Of a stretch of DNA of 64,000 bases, positions 1-7,905 are shown in pieces. How positions within the stretch are numbered: position 1 is the stretch's first letter; the number at the start of each line of letters is the position of its first letter. Position numbers and translations under genes: made by a program. The notes under the pieces were generated by a model that did no database searches, had not been told where the DNA came from, and was given only the letters and a program-made list of their open reading frames with translations. The DNA is from JBBDXI01 sp040902425 (lineage in GTDB: Bacteria > Planctomycetota > Phycisphaerae > Phycisphaerales > UBA1924). The stretch is from NCBI GenBank assembly GCA_040902425.1, contig JBBDXI010000081.1:29379-93378 (forward strand), given 5' to 3'.

Positions 1-1911
1 CAGCGCCCGGCACGTCTCGGTCTTGCCCACGCCCGTCGGCCCCAGGAACAGGAAGCTGCCGATCGGCCGGTCCGGGTCCCCCAGCCCCGCCCGCGAGCGC
101 CGCACCGCATCCGCCACCGCCTTCAGCGCGTGCTCCTGCCCCACCACCCGCTTCGCCAGGTTCCCCTCCATGTGCGAGAGCTTCTCCCGCTCGCTCTCCA
201 GCAGCCGCGTCACCGGGATCCCCGTCCAGTTCGCCACCACCTCCGCGATCATCTCGCCATCCACTTCCTCGCGCACCAGCGCATCCCCGCGACCCTTCCG
301 CTCGTCGAGCGCGCGTTCCGCATCCTTCAGCCGCCGGTCCAGCTCCCGCAGGTCGTTGTACCGGATCCTGGCCGCGGCCTCCAGGTCCCCGCGCCGCTGC
401 GCCTGCTCCAGCTCGACCTGCCTGGCGTCCATCTCCGCCTTGATCTCCTTGACCGCATCCAGCTCCTCTTTCTCCGCCTCCCAGCGGGCCGTCAGCGCCC
501 GGTTGCGCTCCTGCAGCTCCGACAGTTCCTTCTCAATCCGCCCCAGCTCCCGCAGCGCGCCGTCTTTCCCCTTCGTTCCTTCGTCCCTCCGTCCCTCCGT
601 CCCTGCCTCCAGCTTCACCGCCTCGCGCTCAATTTCGAGCTGCATAATCCGCCGCCGAAGCTCGTCCAGCTCGGTCGGCATGCTGTCGTTTTCAAGGCGG
701 AGACGGCTGGCCGCCTCATCGATCAGGTCGATCGCCTTGTCCGGCAGGAAGCGGTCCGCGATGTACCGGTGGCTCAGCTGCGCCGCCGCGAGGATCGCCT
801 CATCCAGGATCCGAACCCCGTGGTGCGCCTCGTACCGCGGCTTCAGGCCCCGCAGGATCGCGACCGTCTCCTCCACCCCCGGCTGGTCCACGTGGATCGG
901 CTGGAACCGCCGCTCGAAGGCCGGGTCCTTCTCGACGTGCTTGCGGTACTCATCCAGCGTCGTCGCCCCGATGCAGTGGATCTCGCCGCGGGCGAGCGCC
1001 GGCTTCAGCAGGTTCCCCGCGCTCACCGCCCCCTCCGCCTGCCCCGCCCCGATGATCGTGTGCAGCTCGTCGATGAACAGGATCACCCGCCCCTCGCTCG
1101 CCACCACCTCCCGCAGCACCCCCTTGAACCGCTCCTCGAACTCACCCCGGTACTTCGCCCCCGCCAGCAGCGCCCCCACATCCAGCGCCATGATCCGCTT
1201 CTCGCGCATCCCCTCCGGGCAGTCCCCGTTGATGATCCGCTGCGCCAGCCCCTCCACGATCGCCGTCTTGCCCACCCCCGGCTCCCCGATCAGCACCGGG
1301 TTGTTCTTCGTCCGCCGGCTCAGCACCTGCATCGTCCGCCGGACCTCGTTGTCCCGGCCGATCACCGGGTCCAGCTTCCCGGCCGCGGCCCGCTCCGTGA
1401 GGTCGATCGCGTACTTCTTCAGGGCCTCGTACGTCCCCTCCGCCTCCGGGCTCGAGACGTTCGTCACCCCCGAGGCCTCCCGGATCGCCTTCACCGCCTT
1501 CTCGAGCACCTTCCGGTCCGCCCCCGCGCTCCGCAGCGCTTCGCGCGCCGGCCCGCCCACATCCGCCAGCGCCAGCAGCAGGTGCTCGCTCGACACATAC
1601 TGGTCCCCCATCCGCCGCGCTTCGCCATCCGCCTTGTTCAGCACATCCACGAGCGCACGCCCGCTCGTCCCCGCCCCCGACGAGGTCTTCGGCAGCCGGT
1701 CCAGCTCCGCCGCCACCTGCGAGGCCACCCGCCCGGCATCCGCCCCCGCCTTCCCCAGCACGCTCCACCCCGGCCCCGCCCCCCCGCGGTCCGCCAGCAG
1801 CGCCGCGAGCAGGTGCAGCCCCGTCACCTCGGGGTTGGATCGCGCCCCGGCATCCGCCTGCGCATCGGCGAGCACCTGCTGGGCCATGGTCGTGAGCCGG
1901 TCCGGTCGCAT
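1..1911 (-). CDS. clpB: ATP-dependent disaggregase ClpB, 3' end outside window
   Basis: Hsp100 chaperone that threads aggregated proteins through a hexameric ring together with DnaK. The visible 637 residues cover the N domain (about 1-150), the first AAA+ domain with Walker A GEPGVGKT near residue 207 and LFIDELHT Walker B, a long coiled-coil middle domain (about 410-530), and the start of AAA2 up to its Walker A GPTGVGKT near residue 624. The frame is open at base 1, so about 230 C-terminal residues should lie to the left. The start is the ATG at 1911, with GAGAGGGG about 8 nt upstream as ribosome site. No CIRCE-like inverted repeat was seen upstream, so heat-shock control is not evident. 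Identification is secure from the two AAA motifs and the middle domain. Confidence 0.96.
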   Translation of the reverse strand, partial: MRPDRLTTMAQQVLADAQADAGARSNPEVTGLHLLAALLADRGGAGPGWSVLGKAGADAGRVASQVAAELDRLPKTSSGAGTSGRALVDVLNKADGEARRMGDQYVSSEHLLLALADVGGPAREALRSAGADRKVLEKAVKAIREASGVTNVSSPEAEGTYEALKKYAIDLTERAAAGKLDPVIGRDNEVRRTMQVLSRRTKNNPVLIGEPGVGKTAIVEGLAQRIINGDCPEGMREKRIMALDVGALLAGAKYRGEFEERFKGVLREVVASEGRVILFIDELHTIIGAGQAEGAVSAGNLLKPALARGEIHCIGATTLDEYRKHVEKDPAFERRFQPIHVDQPGVEETVAILRGLKPRYEAHHGVRILDEAILAAAQLSHRYIADRFLPDKAIDLIDEAASRLRLENDSMPTELDELRRRIMQLEIEREAVKLEAGTEGRRDEGTKGKDGALRELGRIEKELSELQERNRALTARWEAEKEELDAVKEIKAEMDARQVELEQAQRRGDLEAAARIRYNDLRELDRRLKDAERALDERKGRGDALVREEVDGEMIAEVVANWTGIPVTRLLESEREKLSHMEGNLAKRVVGQEHALKAVADAVRRSRAGLGDPDRPIGSFLFLGPTGVGKTETCRAL

Positions 1912-2151
1912 ATGGCACCCCTCTCGGGCCTACCGCCCAACCACCCTCAACCCGGCCACAGGGTGCAATCGGCGCGCCCATCGCAGGTCCGCACGGAGCA
2001 GGGGCGCACGAACGGCCGCACTGCCGTTCTGGCAGCGTTCGGTGACGCCGCGCCCACCATATGCAAACCGGCCGGCAACGCCATGAATCCTCCCGGGCCC
2101 CGCCCCCGAATATCCCCACAGCCGGGAATCGCACCAACCCCCCGGGCGGGT

Positions 2152-2181
2152 TTGACAGGGCCCCCGCCACCCCGGTACAAC
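2152..2181 (+). promoter_or_regulatory. Sigma70-type promoter of the small lipoprotein
   Basis: TTGACA at 2152-2157, an 18-bp spacer and TACAAC at 2176-2181 form a near-consensus housekeeping promoter, giving a leader of about 90 nt before the ATG at 2279. It lies in the 367-bp divergent region 1912-2278 between clpB and the lipoprotein gene, in which I see nothing else except a small CTGCC/GGCAG hairpin near 2022-2036. Confidence 0.6.
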
Positions 2182-2278
2182 CTCCGCGGGCGCTCTCCAC
2201 CGGTGGGATCCCGGAGAGGCCCGCGGCCAGCCCCCAAGGCGGGCCCTGTCCATGCTGGAAGAAGGAAGGAAGCAGACG

Positions 2279-2560
2279 ATGCGCACCCCCCCCGCCGCCC
2301 TCGCCATAGCCGTTCTGGCCGCCGCTCTCCTCGCTCCCCTCGCCGGGTGCGGCGGGGGTGACACCGTTGCCAGCCGCGATGCCATGGTCCGCAACAACCC
2401 GACGCCCGACCTCGACACGCTCTACCAGCGCCCGATCGACATGGACAACCGGATGGTGCTGACCTTCGACGAGAACTGGCGCATGTTCAACCAGGACTGG
2501 GGCCGCGTCTGGCTCACCGACCGCCCCAGCCGCCTCGCCCGCGAGCGCGTCCCGCGCTGA
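2279..2560 (+). CDS. Small secreted lipoprotein, unknown function
   Basis: 93-residue protein with a lipoprotein signal: Arg3, a hydrophobic stretch over residues 6-22 and the lipobox LAGC with Cys24, so it should be lipidated and exported to an envelope membrane. The mature part is short and polar, rich in Asp, Asn and Arg (for example WRMFNQDWGRVWL). An upstream ATG at 2252 is possible, but the ATG at 2279 is preceded by a purine-rich GGAAGGAAG site and places the charged n-region at the terminus. The gene is followed by a GGGTAG plus hairpin element. I do not recognise the mature domain. Confidence 0.8.
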   Translation: MRTPPAALAIAVLAAALLAPLAGCGGGDTVASRDAMVRNNPTPDLDTLYQRPIDMDNRMVLTFDENWRMFNQDWGRVWLTDRPSRLARERVPR

Positions 2561-2564
2561 GTCC

Positions 2565-2590
2565 CGGGTAGGTCGGCTCTCCGAGCCGAC
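2565..2590 (+). repeat. GGGTAG-GGCTCTCCGAGCC hairpin element, copy 1
   Basis: GGGTAG followed by the stem GTCGGCTC / TCC loop / GAGCCGAC (2572-2590), just after the lipoprotein stop codon. A second copy of the same design lies at 53836-53859. It could serve as a terminator, but there is no T-run. Confidence 0.6.
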
Positions 2591-2738
2591 ATCGTTCGTT
2601 CGTCGTTCCCCACGCTTCCCCGCGCGCCGCTCCGGCGCCCCTCACGCGCGCACCGGCCTCCCGCCGGGATGCCCCGCGCGCCCGCCGGAACCCCGCGCCC
2701 GGGGGTGCCCCCGCGCATGGGGGGATGAGGAGGCGCCC

Positions 2739-3338
2739 GTGAAAGCCGTGAAAGCCGCGAAAGCCGCGAAGGCCGCGAAGGCCCCGGAGTCGATGCACGA
2801 CGGCCTGGTGGAGCTGAAGCCGCGTGCCCGCGGCCTGCTGGCCGCGTCGCTCCGCCGCATCCGCCGCATCCTGCTCAACGCCACCCCCGACTGCTGCCGC
2901 CAGGTCGGCGAGTGGACCGACTATGCCTGCCTCTACAACGGCGCCAAGTGGACGATGCACACCCGCAAGGTCATGATCCTCTGGTGCTGCGACTGCGACC
3001 CGTCCGGCTCCTGCACCCCGTGCGGCGACTCGCTCGCCGGCACGACCCTGATGGGCCTCAACGGCAGCCGCCGGCCATCCGGCGCCGGCGCCCCGGGGCC
3101 CGCGCGGCGCGGCTCGCCCCTCCCGCGCACCGCCCCCACCATGTCCCTCAAGGGCCAGCCCCCGCCCAACTGCGTCGAGGTTATCGAGTACGGCCGGTGG
3201 AAGGACACCAAGCAGGCCTGCACCGGCCCGCTCCCCGGCAGCGTCACGGGACTGGATGAGTACATCCCCGCCGGCCCGCTCCCCGCCGCGCTCCGCGGCC
3301 CCGCGCCCCGCGGCGCGCGCGCCCGCGGGCGCTCCTGA
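2739..3338 (+). CDS. Cys-rich hypothetical protein with Lys-Ala tandem N terminus
   Basis: 199 residues starting at GTG 2739, chosen because AGGAGG ends 5 nt upstream. The N terminus has a tandem KAAKAAKAAK run that reflects a 9-base DNA repeat (aaagccgcg) at 2742-2777. Residues 50-100 carry eight or more Cys, including the pairs DCC and WCCDCD and the pattern SCTPCG, suggesting a disulfide-rich or metal-binding fold. The segment beyond residue 105 is Pro/Gly/Arg-rich and probably disordered. No signal peptide or membrane segment is clear. The third codon positions are GC-rich as in neighbouring genes, and the gene converges on the dehydrogenase with a 5-bp gap. Family not recognised. Confidence 0.7.
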   Translation: MKAVKAAKAAKAAKAPESMHDGLVELKPRARGLLAASLRRIRRILLNATPDCCRQVGEWTDYACLYNGAKWTMHTRKVMILWCCDCDPSGSCTPCGDSLAGTTLMGLNGSRRPSGAGAPGPARRGSPLPRTAPTMSLKGQPPPNCVEVIEYGRWKDTKQACTGPLPGSVTGLDEYIPAGPLPAALRGPAPRGARARGRS

Positions 3339-3343
3339 GCGGG

Positions 3344-4567
3344 CTACATCAGCGGCGGCGTTCGGCGCGGGTGGCCGTTGCCGTTGCCGCCCCCATCGGC
3401 CCACGGGTCCAGGACAACCTTCACGCACCCGTCCCGCTTCTGCTGGAAGGTGCTGTAGGCCTCGGCCGCCTCCGTCAGCGGGAAGCGGTGGGTGATGACG
3501 AACGACGGGTCGATCTCGCCGGCCATGATGCGGTCCAGGAGCGGCGCGAGGTAGCGGACGACGTGCGTCTGGCCGCCCTTGAAGGTGAGGCCCTTCTGGA
3601 AGGCGGCGCCGAGCGGCACCTTGTCGGCGACGCCCCCGTAGACCCCGGGGACCGAGACGGTCCCGCCCTTGCGGCAGGCGCGGATGGCCTGGCGGAGGGC
3701 GTGGATGCGGTCGGTGGCGAGGTAGAGGCTGGTCTTGATGCGGTCGTAGACGGCGTCCAGCGTGTGGCCGCTGGCCTCGAGGCCCACGGCGTCGATGCAC
3801 CGGTCCGGGCCCAGGCCGCCGGTCATCTCCTCGAGCGCCTCGAACACGTCGTGGCGGGAAAAGTCCAGCGGCTCCGCGCCGCCCTGCTCGGCCATGCGGA
3901 GGCGCTCGGGGATGCTGTCGATCGCGATGACGCGTTCAGCGCCGAACAGGTGGCAGGACCGGATGGCCATCTGCCCCACAGGCCCGCACCCCCACACCGC
4001 GACGGTGTCCCCCGGCTTGATGTCGGCCTGCTCCGCGGCCTGGTAGCCGGTGGGCAGGATGTCCGACAGGAACAGCACCTGCTCGTCGGGGATGCCGGAG
4101 GGGACCTTGATGGGGCCGACGTCGGCGCAGGGGACGCGGGCGTACTGGGCCTGGCCGCCCGCGTAGCCGCCGGTGAGGTGGGAGTAGCCGAAGAGCCCGG
4201 CGGTGGAGAAGCCCCACATCTTCTCGGCCATGGCGGCGCTGGGGTTGGTGTTGTCGCAGAGCGACCACAGCGCCGAGCGGCAGAAGAAGCACCCGCCGCA
4301 GCAGATGGTGAACGGGACGACGACGCGGTCGCCGGCGCGGAGGTTCTTGACCGAGGGGCCGACCTCAACGACCTCGCCCATGAACTCGTGGCCGAGGATG
4401 TCGCCGGGCCTCATCATGGGGATGAAGCCGTCGTAGAGGTGCAGGTCCGACCCGCAGATGGCGGTGGAGGTGATGCGGATGATGGCGTCCCGCGGGTTGA
4501 GGACCCGCGGCTCGGGGACATCCTGGACCCTGATGTCGTGCTTGCCGTACCAGCAGGCGGCCTTCAT
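3344..4567 (-). CDS. Zinc-dependent alcohol dehydrogenase (formaldehyde dehydrogenase-like)
   Basis: Medium-chain dehydrogenase/reductase of 407 residues that oxidises an alcohol or aldehyde adduct with NAD(P)+. Catalytic zinc ligands are visible as Cys38 (ICGSDLH) and His60-Glu61 (GHE). The structural zinc site is Cys90, Cys93, Cys96 and Cys104. The Rossmann nucleotide motif GCGPVG is at 193-198. The long middle segment and the [12 protein letters not shown] motif match the FDH-like subgroup, whose substrate in this lineage is not certain. The C terminus ends in a Gly/Asn/Pro-rich tail. AGGAGAG precedes the ATG at a good distance. It stands alone between the Cys-rich gene and an intergenic repeat. 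Confidence 0.92.
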   Translation of the reverse strand: MKAACWYGKHDIRVQDVPEPRVLNPRDAIIRITSTAICGSDLHLYDGFIPMMRPGDILGHEFMGEVVEVGPSVKNLRAGDRVVVPFTICCGGCFFCRSALWSLCDNTNPSAAMAEKMWGFSTAGLFGYSHLTGGYAGGQAQYARVPCADVGPIKVPSGIPDEQVLFLSDILPTGYQAAEQADIKPGDTVAVWGCGPVGQMAIRSCHLFGAERVIAIDSIPERLRMAEQGGAEPLDFSRHDVFEALEEMTGGLGPDRCIDAVGLEASGHTLDAVYDRIKTSLYLATDRIHALRQAIRACRKGGTVSVPGVYGGVADKVPLGAAFQKGLTFKGGQTHVVRYLAPLLDRIMAGEIDPSFVITHRFPLTEAAEAYSTFQQKRDGCVKVVLDPWADGGGNGNGHPRRTPPLM

Positions 4568-4620
4568 GGGGTCTCTCCTGACGGGGATCGCGGGCGATCC
4601 GGGGCGCGTTGGGGTTGGCG

Positions 4621-4771
4621 TGATGAGGTGATGACGTGATGAGGTGATGAGGTGAGCACGCCGGTCGGTGGCCAGCCGCCGCCAGGGGCACGAACCGCTG
4701 CGCGATCGCCGCTGCTGCTCACGATCTCACCCTCCCCGATCGGCGCACCTGATCACGTCATCACCTCATCA
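4621..4771. repeat. 8-bp tandem repeat forming a 20-bp inverted repeat
   Basis: Four 8-bp units, TGATGAGG, TGATGACG, TGATGAGG, TGATGAGG, run from 4621 to 4652. Bases 4752-4771 are the exact reverse complement of 4621-4640, so the two 20-bp arms enclose about 110 bp and could form a long hairpin between two minus-strand genes. The right arm contains the stop codon of the upstream SRPBCC gene. Confidence 0.8.
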
Positions 4772-5665
4772 GTTCGTCACCGACGTCCACCCCGGCGCAT
4801 CGCTGGCGGGGAACGACCCCTTGGACGCCTCCGTCACCGGGTCGGGCGCGCCGGCGCGGTCGGTGAGGTCGGCGGGGCGGGAGCGGTCGCGCGGCGTCCG
4901 GCGCCGGTCGAGCCGCGGCGGGCCGGCGGGCTGGCCCTCGGTGGTGGCGATCTCGCCGGCCTCGATGATCTGCTTGAAGCGCAGCAGGTCCTCGCGGATC
5001 TCGGTGCGCGGGTCCTGGCCCACCAGCCGCAGGAAGCGGTCCGTCACCTTGCCCCCGGGCGGCAGGTACTCCATGCGGACCTTCACGTGCGTGCCCCGCC
5101 CGCCCGACGCCGGGATGAACCGAACCGAGCCGGTGTGCTCGATGTCCGCGTGCTCCAGGCTCCGCCAGGCGATCGTGTGCGGCGGCTCGTCGTTGATGAT
5201 CTCGGCATCCCACTCCAGCCGCTTGCCGGTGGGCCCCTTGGCCACCCAGCACGAGCGCGTCTGGTCGATCACACGGACCTCCTCCAGGTTGCGCATGAAG
5301 CGCGGGAGGTTCTCCAGCGAGCGCCAGAACTGGTAGAGCTGCTCGGGCTCGGCGTTGACGGTGACGGCGGTGTAGATGAGCACGCCCCGCTGGTAGAAGT
5401 CCTCCGGGCGCGCCGGGCCGGGCTCGCGGTGGGTGTCGATGCCCAGGGCCGAGTAGGCCGGGCACACGCCGCGCACGCCGCGGTAGGCCAGGGCCCCGCC
5501 CGCGGCCGCCAGCAGCAGGCCGAAGATGGAGCGGCGCTTGAGCCCGCTGACGAGCAGGGCGGCGCCAACGCCACCGGTGAGGGCCCGCTCGAGGCCGCCG
5601 ACGTTCTGTACGGGGCCGGCGTGCCCGGCGGAGCCCGGGGCGTACACGGTGTGATCCGAGACCAT
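4769..5665 (-). CDS. DUF2892/SRPBCC (cyclase/dehydrase-like) membrane protein
   Basis: 298 residues. Residues 20-75 resemble the small DUF2892/YgaP membrane module, with hydrophobic stretches around GGVGAALLVSG and FGLLLAAAGGALAY. Residues 90-240 form a SRPBCC lipid-binding-type domain (YQFWRSLENLPRFM and later SVRFIPASGGRGTHVKV). The last 20 residues carry the EASKGSFPASDAPGWT tail seen on several small bacterial proteins of unknown role. The ATG at 5665 is preceded by AGGGGGAA, whereas the open frame upstream of it lacks a ribosome site. It is divergent from uvrC. No ligand can be named. Confidence 0.85.
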   Translation of the reverse strand: MVSDHTVYAPGSAGHAGPVQNVGGLERALTGGVGAALLVSGLKRRSIFGLLLAAAGGALAYRGVRGVCPAYSALGIDTHREPGPARPEDFYQRGVLIYTAVTVNAEPEQLYQFWRSLENLPRFMRNLEEVRVIDQTRSCWVAKGPTGKRLEWDAEIINDEPPHTIAWRSLEHADIEHTGSVRFIPASGGRGTHVKVRMEYLPPGGKVTDRFLRLVGQDPRTEIREDLLRFKQIIEAGEIATTEGQPAGPPRLDRRRTPRDRSRPADLTDRAGAPDPVTEASKGSFPASDAPGWTSVTN

Positions 5666-5872
5666 GGATGTTCCCCCTGTGGGCCGGGCGACAACCCGTC
5701 GCGCCGGCAAGAGCAGAGTAGCCGGGGCGCCCGGCACACTTCTTAAAATGCGGTTCACCGGAGCGGCGCGGCCCGACGAGGGGGGCCTGACCCGAGGCCG
5801 GCATAGTCCCGAAGGCCGCAAGAAGCGGAGCGGGGAGGGCCCGCGGACGCCGGGGGTTGTGGCCCCGCCTTC

Positions 5873-5878
5873 TACAAT
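5873..5878 (+). promoter_or_regulatory. -10 box TACAAT of leaderless uvrC
   Basis: TACAAT ends 5 nt before the GTG at 5884, so transcription should begin at or next to the start codon. There is no Shine-Dalgarno sequence. Confidence 0.55.
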
Positions 5879-5883
5879 GGACG

Positions 5884-7338
5884 GTGAGCGACGCCGATCG
5901 CGACAACCCGGGTGATGCCGGCGGCGGCCCCGGCGACGACGCCGGGCGCGGACGCCTGTCGCAGCTGCTGGAGAAGGCCCGCGGCCTGCCGAAGTGCGCC
6001 GGCGTGTACCTGATGAAGGACGCCTCGGGGCGGGTGGTCTACGTGGGAAAGGCCGGGCGGCTTGCGGACCGGGTCAGTTCGTACTTCGTGCCCTCGGCGG
6101 ACCTGGGCTACCAGAAGCAGCGGCTGCTGGAGGTGGTCGAGGATTTCGAGACCGTCGAGTGCGAGGGCGAGTGGGAGGCGCTGCTCGCCGAGAACCGGCT
6201 GATCAAGGACCTCAAGCCGCGCTTCAACATCCGCCTCGTGGATGACAAGACCTTCCCCTACCTCGCCGTGACGATGGCCGAGGACTTCCCGCGGGTGCTC
6301 ATCACCCGCTCGCCGGCCGACCCGGAGCTGAAGGGCGCCCGCATCTTCGGCCCCTTCACCGCCGTGGGGGCCCTGCGCGAGGCGGTGCAGCTCCTCCAGC
6401 GGGTCTTCAAGTTCCGCACCTGCTCGCTGGACATTGTCGAGGGGGACGACCGGCGGAGGCACTTCCGGCCCTGCATCCTCTACAACATCGGCCAGTGCAC
6501 CGCGCCGTGCGCCGCCAAGATCGCCCGCGAGCCCTACCGCGAGGATGCGGACCGCTTCGTCAAGTTCCTGGGGAGCAAGCGCAGCGTGATGCTGCGGGAG
6601 ATGCGCCAGGAGATGGAGGCGGCCGCGGCCGAGCTGAAGTTCGAGAAGGCGGCGACCCTGCGCGACCAGGTCCGGGCGATCGAGAAGCTCGATGAGCGCG
6701 GGCGCAGGGATGAGGGCTGGCAGCCGGAGACCGAGGCCAGCTACATCGACCCGCGCAAGGGCCTGCGCTCCCTGCAGAAGACGCTGGAGATGGACCAGCC
6801 GATCCGCTGCATCGAGGGGATCGACATCGCCCACCTCGCCGGCGGCGAGACGGTGGGGAGCAAGGTGTGCTTCGTCGATGGACGGCCGCTGAAGAACGAG
6901 TACCGGCGGTACCGGATCAAGGGCGGGGCGGCGTCGGCGAGCGCGGGCGCGGCGGCGGGGCCCGGGGGCGAGCGCGACCTGCTGCCGCCGGGGATCAACG
7001 ACGACTACGCGAGCATCCGCGAGGTGGTGACCCGCCGCTACCGCGAGGCCGGCGAGGGGCACGCGCTCTACCCCGATGTGATCCTGATCGACGGCGGCCT
7101 GGGCCAGCTGCACGCGGCCCTGGAGGCCTTCGGCACGCTGGGCGTGAGGCCGCCGATGGTGATCAGCCTCGCGAAGAAGGAGGAGCTGATCTACATCCAG
7201 GACCGCGCAGAGCCGGTGCGGCTGTCGCGCGACAACGCGGGCCTGCGCCTGGTGCAGGCGATCCGCGATGAGGCCCACCGCTTCGCCCAGCACTACCACC
7301 ACATCCTGCGGAGGAAGAAGACGCTGGAGGAAGGGTGA
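5884..7338 (+). CDS. uvrC: Excinuclease ABC subunit C, short form without the C-terminal HhH domain
   Basis: Nuclease that makes both incisions in UvrABC nucleotide excision repair. The GIY-YIG domain is at about residues 35-120 (GVYLMKD, VVYVGKA, EALLAENRLIKDLKPRFN), the UVR motif at about 240-270 (ELKFEKAATLRDQVRAIEKL), and the RNase H-like 5' nuclease domain keeps Asp403 (LIDGGLGQLH) and His465 (RDEAHRFA). The protein ends 19 residues after that His, at 484 aa, so the usual C-terminal helix-hairpin-helix DNA-binding domain is missing. A low-complexity Ala/Gly linker lies near residue 350. I chose GTG 5884 over the in-frame TTG at 5857 because of the -10 box just upstream. Confidence 0.93.
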   Translation: MSDADRDNPGDAGGGPGDDAGRGRLSQLLEKARGLPKCAGVYLMKDASGRVVYVGKAGRLADRVSSYFVPSADLGYQKQRLLEVVEDFETVECEGEWEALLAENRLIKDLKPRFNIRLVDDKTFPYLAVTMAEDFPRVLITRSPADPELKGARIFGPFTAVGALREAVQLLQRVFKFRTCSLDIVEGDDRRRHFRPCILYNIGQCTAPCAAKIAREPYREDADRFVKFLGSKRSVMLREMRQEMEAAAAELKFEKAATLRDQVRAIEKLDERGRRDEGWQPETEASYIDPRKGLRSLQKTLEMDQPIRCIEGIDIAHLAGGETVGSKVCFVDGRPLKNEYRRYRIKGGAASASAGAAAGPGGERDLLPPGINDDYASIREVVTRRYREAGEGHALYPDVILIDGGLGQLHAALEAFGTLGVRPPMVISLAKKEELIYIQDRAEPVRLSRDNAGLRLVQAIRDEAHRFAQHYHHILRRKKTLEEG

Positions 7339-7344
7339 CCCGAG

Positions 7345-7391
7345 GGGTCCTATGCGACGCATAGGTCCTATGGGCCTATTGGTCCTATGGG
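7345..7391. repeat. GGTCCTATG intergenic repeat with perfect palindrome
   Basis: Three copies of GGTCCTATG alternate with CGACGCATA and GGCCTATT. CCTATGCG A CGCATAGG at 7349-7365 is a perfect palindrome. The element lies between convergent uvrC and the small membrane protein and contains the latter's TAG stop. A related array is at 33565-33608. Confidence 0.8.
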
Positions 7392-7798
7392 CGGCCCGCG
7401 GGCGCCGCCAGCTCCAGCGCCCAGCGCGGGCCCAGGACCACCGCCTTCCCGATCCGCGCCCGGGCCCACGCCTTCCGGCGCGGCTGCCTGGGCTCCAGCC
7501 GGATGTCATCCCACGGGATGCTCACCGGGCGCGGCCCGAAGAGGCGGATGAACGCCGCGGGCGTGAGGTGCAGGTGGTGCTCATCCGCCGCGACGTGGAT
7601 GCACAGCCCGAAGTTGAAGAGGCCGAACGAGAAGCTCTGGAAGTTCCGGCGGACCGCGCCCGGCTCGACGGGCCGAGCGGTGTAGCGCTGCGCCACGATC
7701 GACCACCCCGCGCGGACCAGGGCCCAGACGATGAGGAAATCCAGGCACATGACGCCGCCGATGGCGGCGGCGAGCGTGATGGATTGGAGCGTGGTCAT
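7385..7798 (-). CDS. Small membrane-anchored protein of unknown function
   Basis: 137 residues from the ATG at 7798. One hydrophobic segment (about residues 5-28, TLAAAIGGVMCLDFLIVWAL) looks like an N-terminal membrane anchor. The rest is soluble, with the pattern DEHHLHLTPAAFIRLFGP and a basic C terminus containing RRKAWARARIGKAVVLGP. It resembles the short PH-like membrane proteins common in planctomycetes, but I cannot assign a family. No convincing ribosome site precedes the ATG. It is convergent with uvrC and divergent from the glycosyltransferase, whose promoter lies about 100 bp away. Confidence 0.65.
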   Translation of the reverse strand: MTTLQSITLAAAIGGVMCLDFLIVWALVRAGWSIVAQRYTARPVEPGAVRRNFQSFSFGLFNFGLCIHVAADEHHLHLTPAAFIRLFGPRPVSIPWDDIRLEPRQPRRKAWARARIGKAVVLGPRWALELAAPAGRP

Positions 7799-7893
7799 GC
7801 GGCGGCGGAGGGACGGGGGTGATGAGGTGGGCGTGGGAAGCCTACCGGCGAGAGCCCCGCTCCCCGCGTTCCCGGCGCTGCTTGTTCGGCGGG

Positions 7894-7899
7894 TACACT
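7894..7899 (+). promoter_or_regulatory. -10 box TACACT of leaderless glycosyltransferase gene
   Basis: TACACT ends 6 nt before the GTG at 7906. There is no Shine-Dalgarno sequence, which fits a leaderless transcript. Confidence 0.55.
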
Positions 7900-7905
7900 C
7901 GGCCC

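Noticed and set aside
1912..2278. Heat-shock CIRCE or HrcA operator upstream of clpB
   Set aside because: No TTAGCACTC/GAGTGCTAA inverted repeat could be found.
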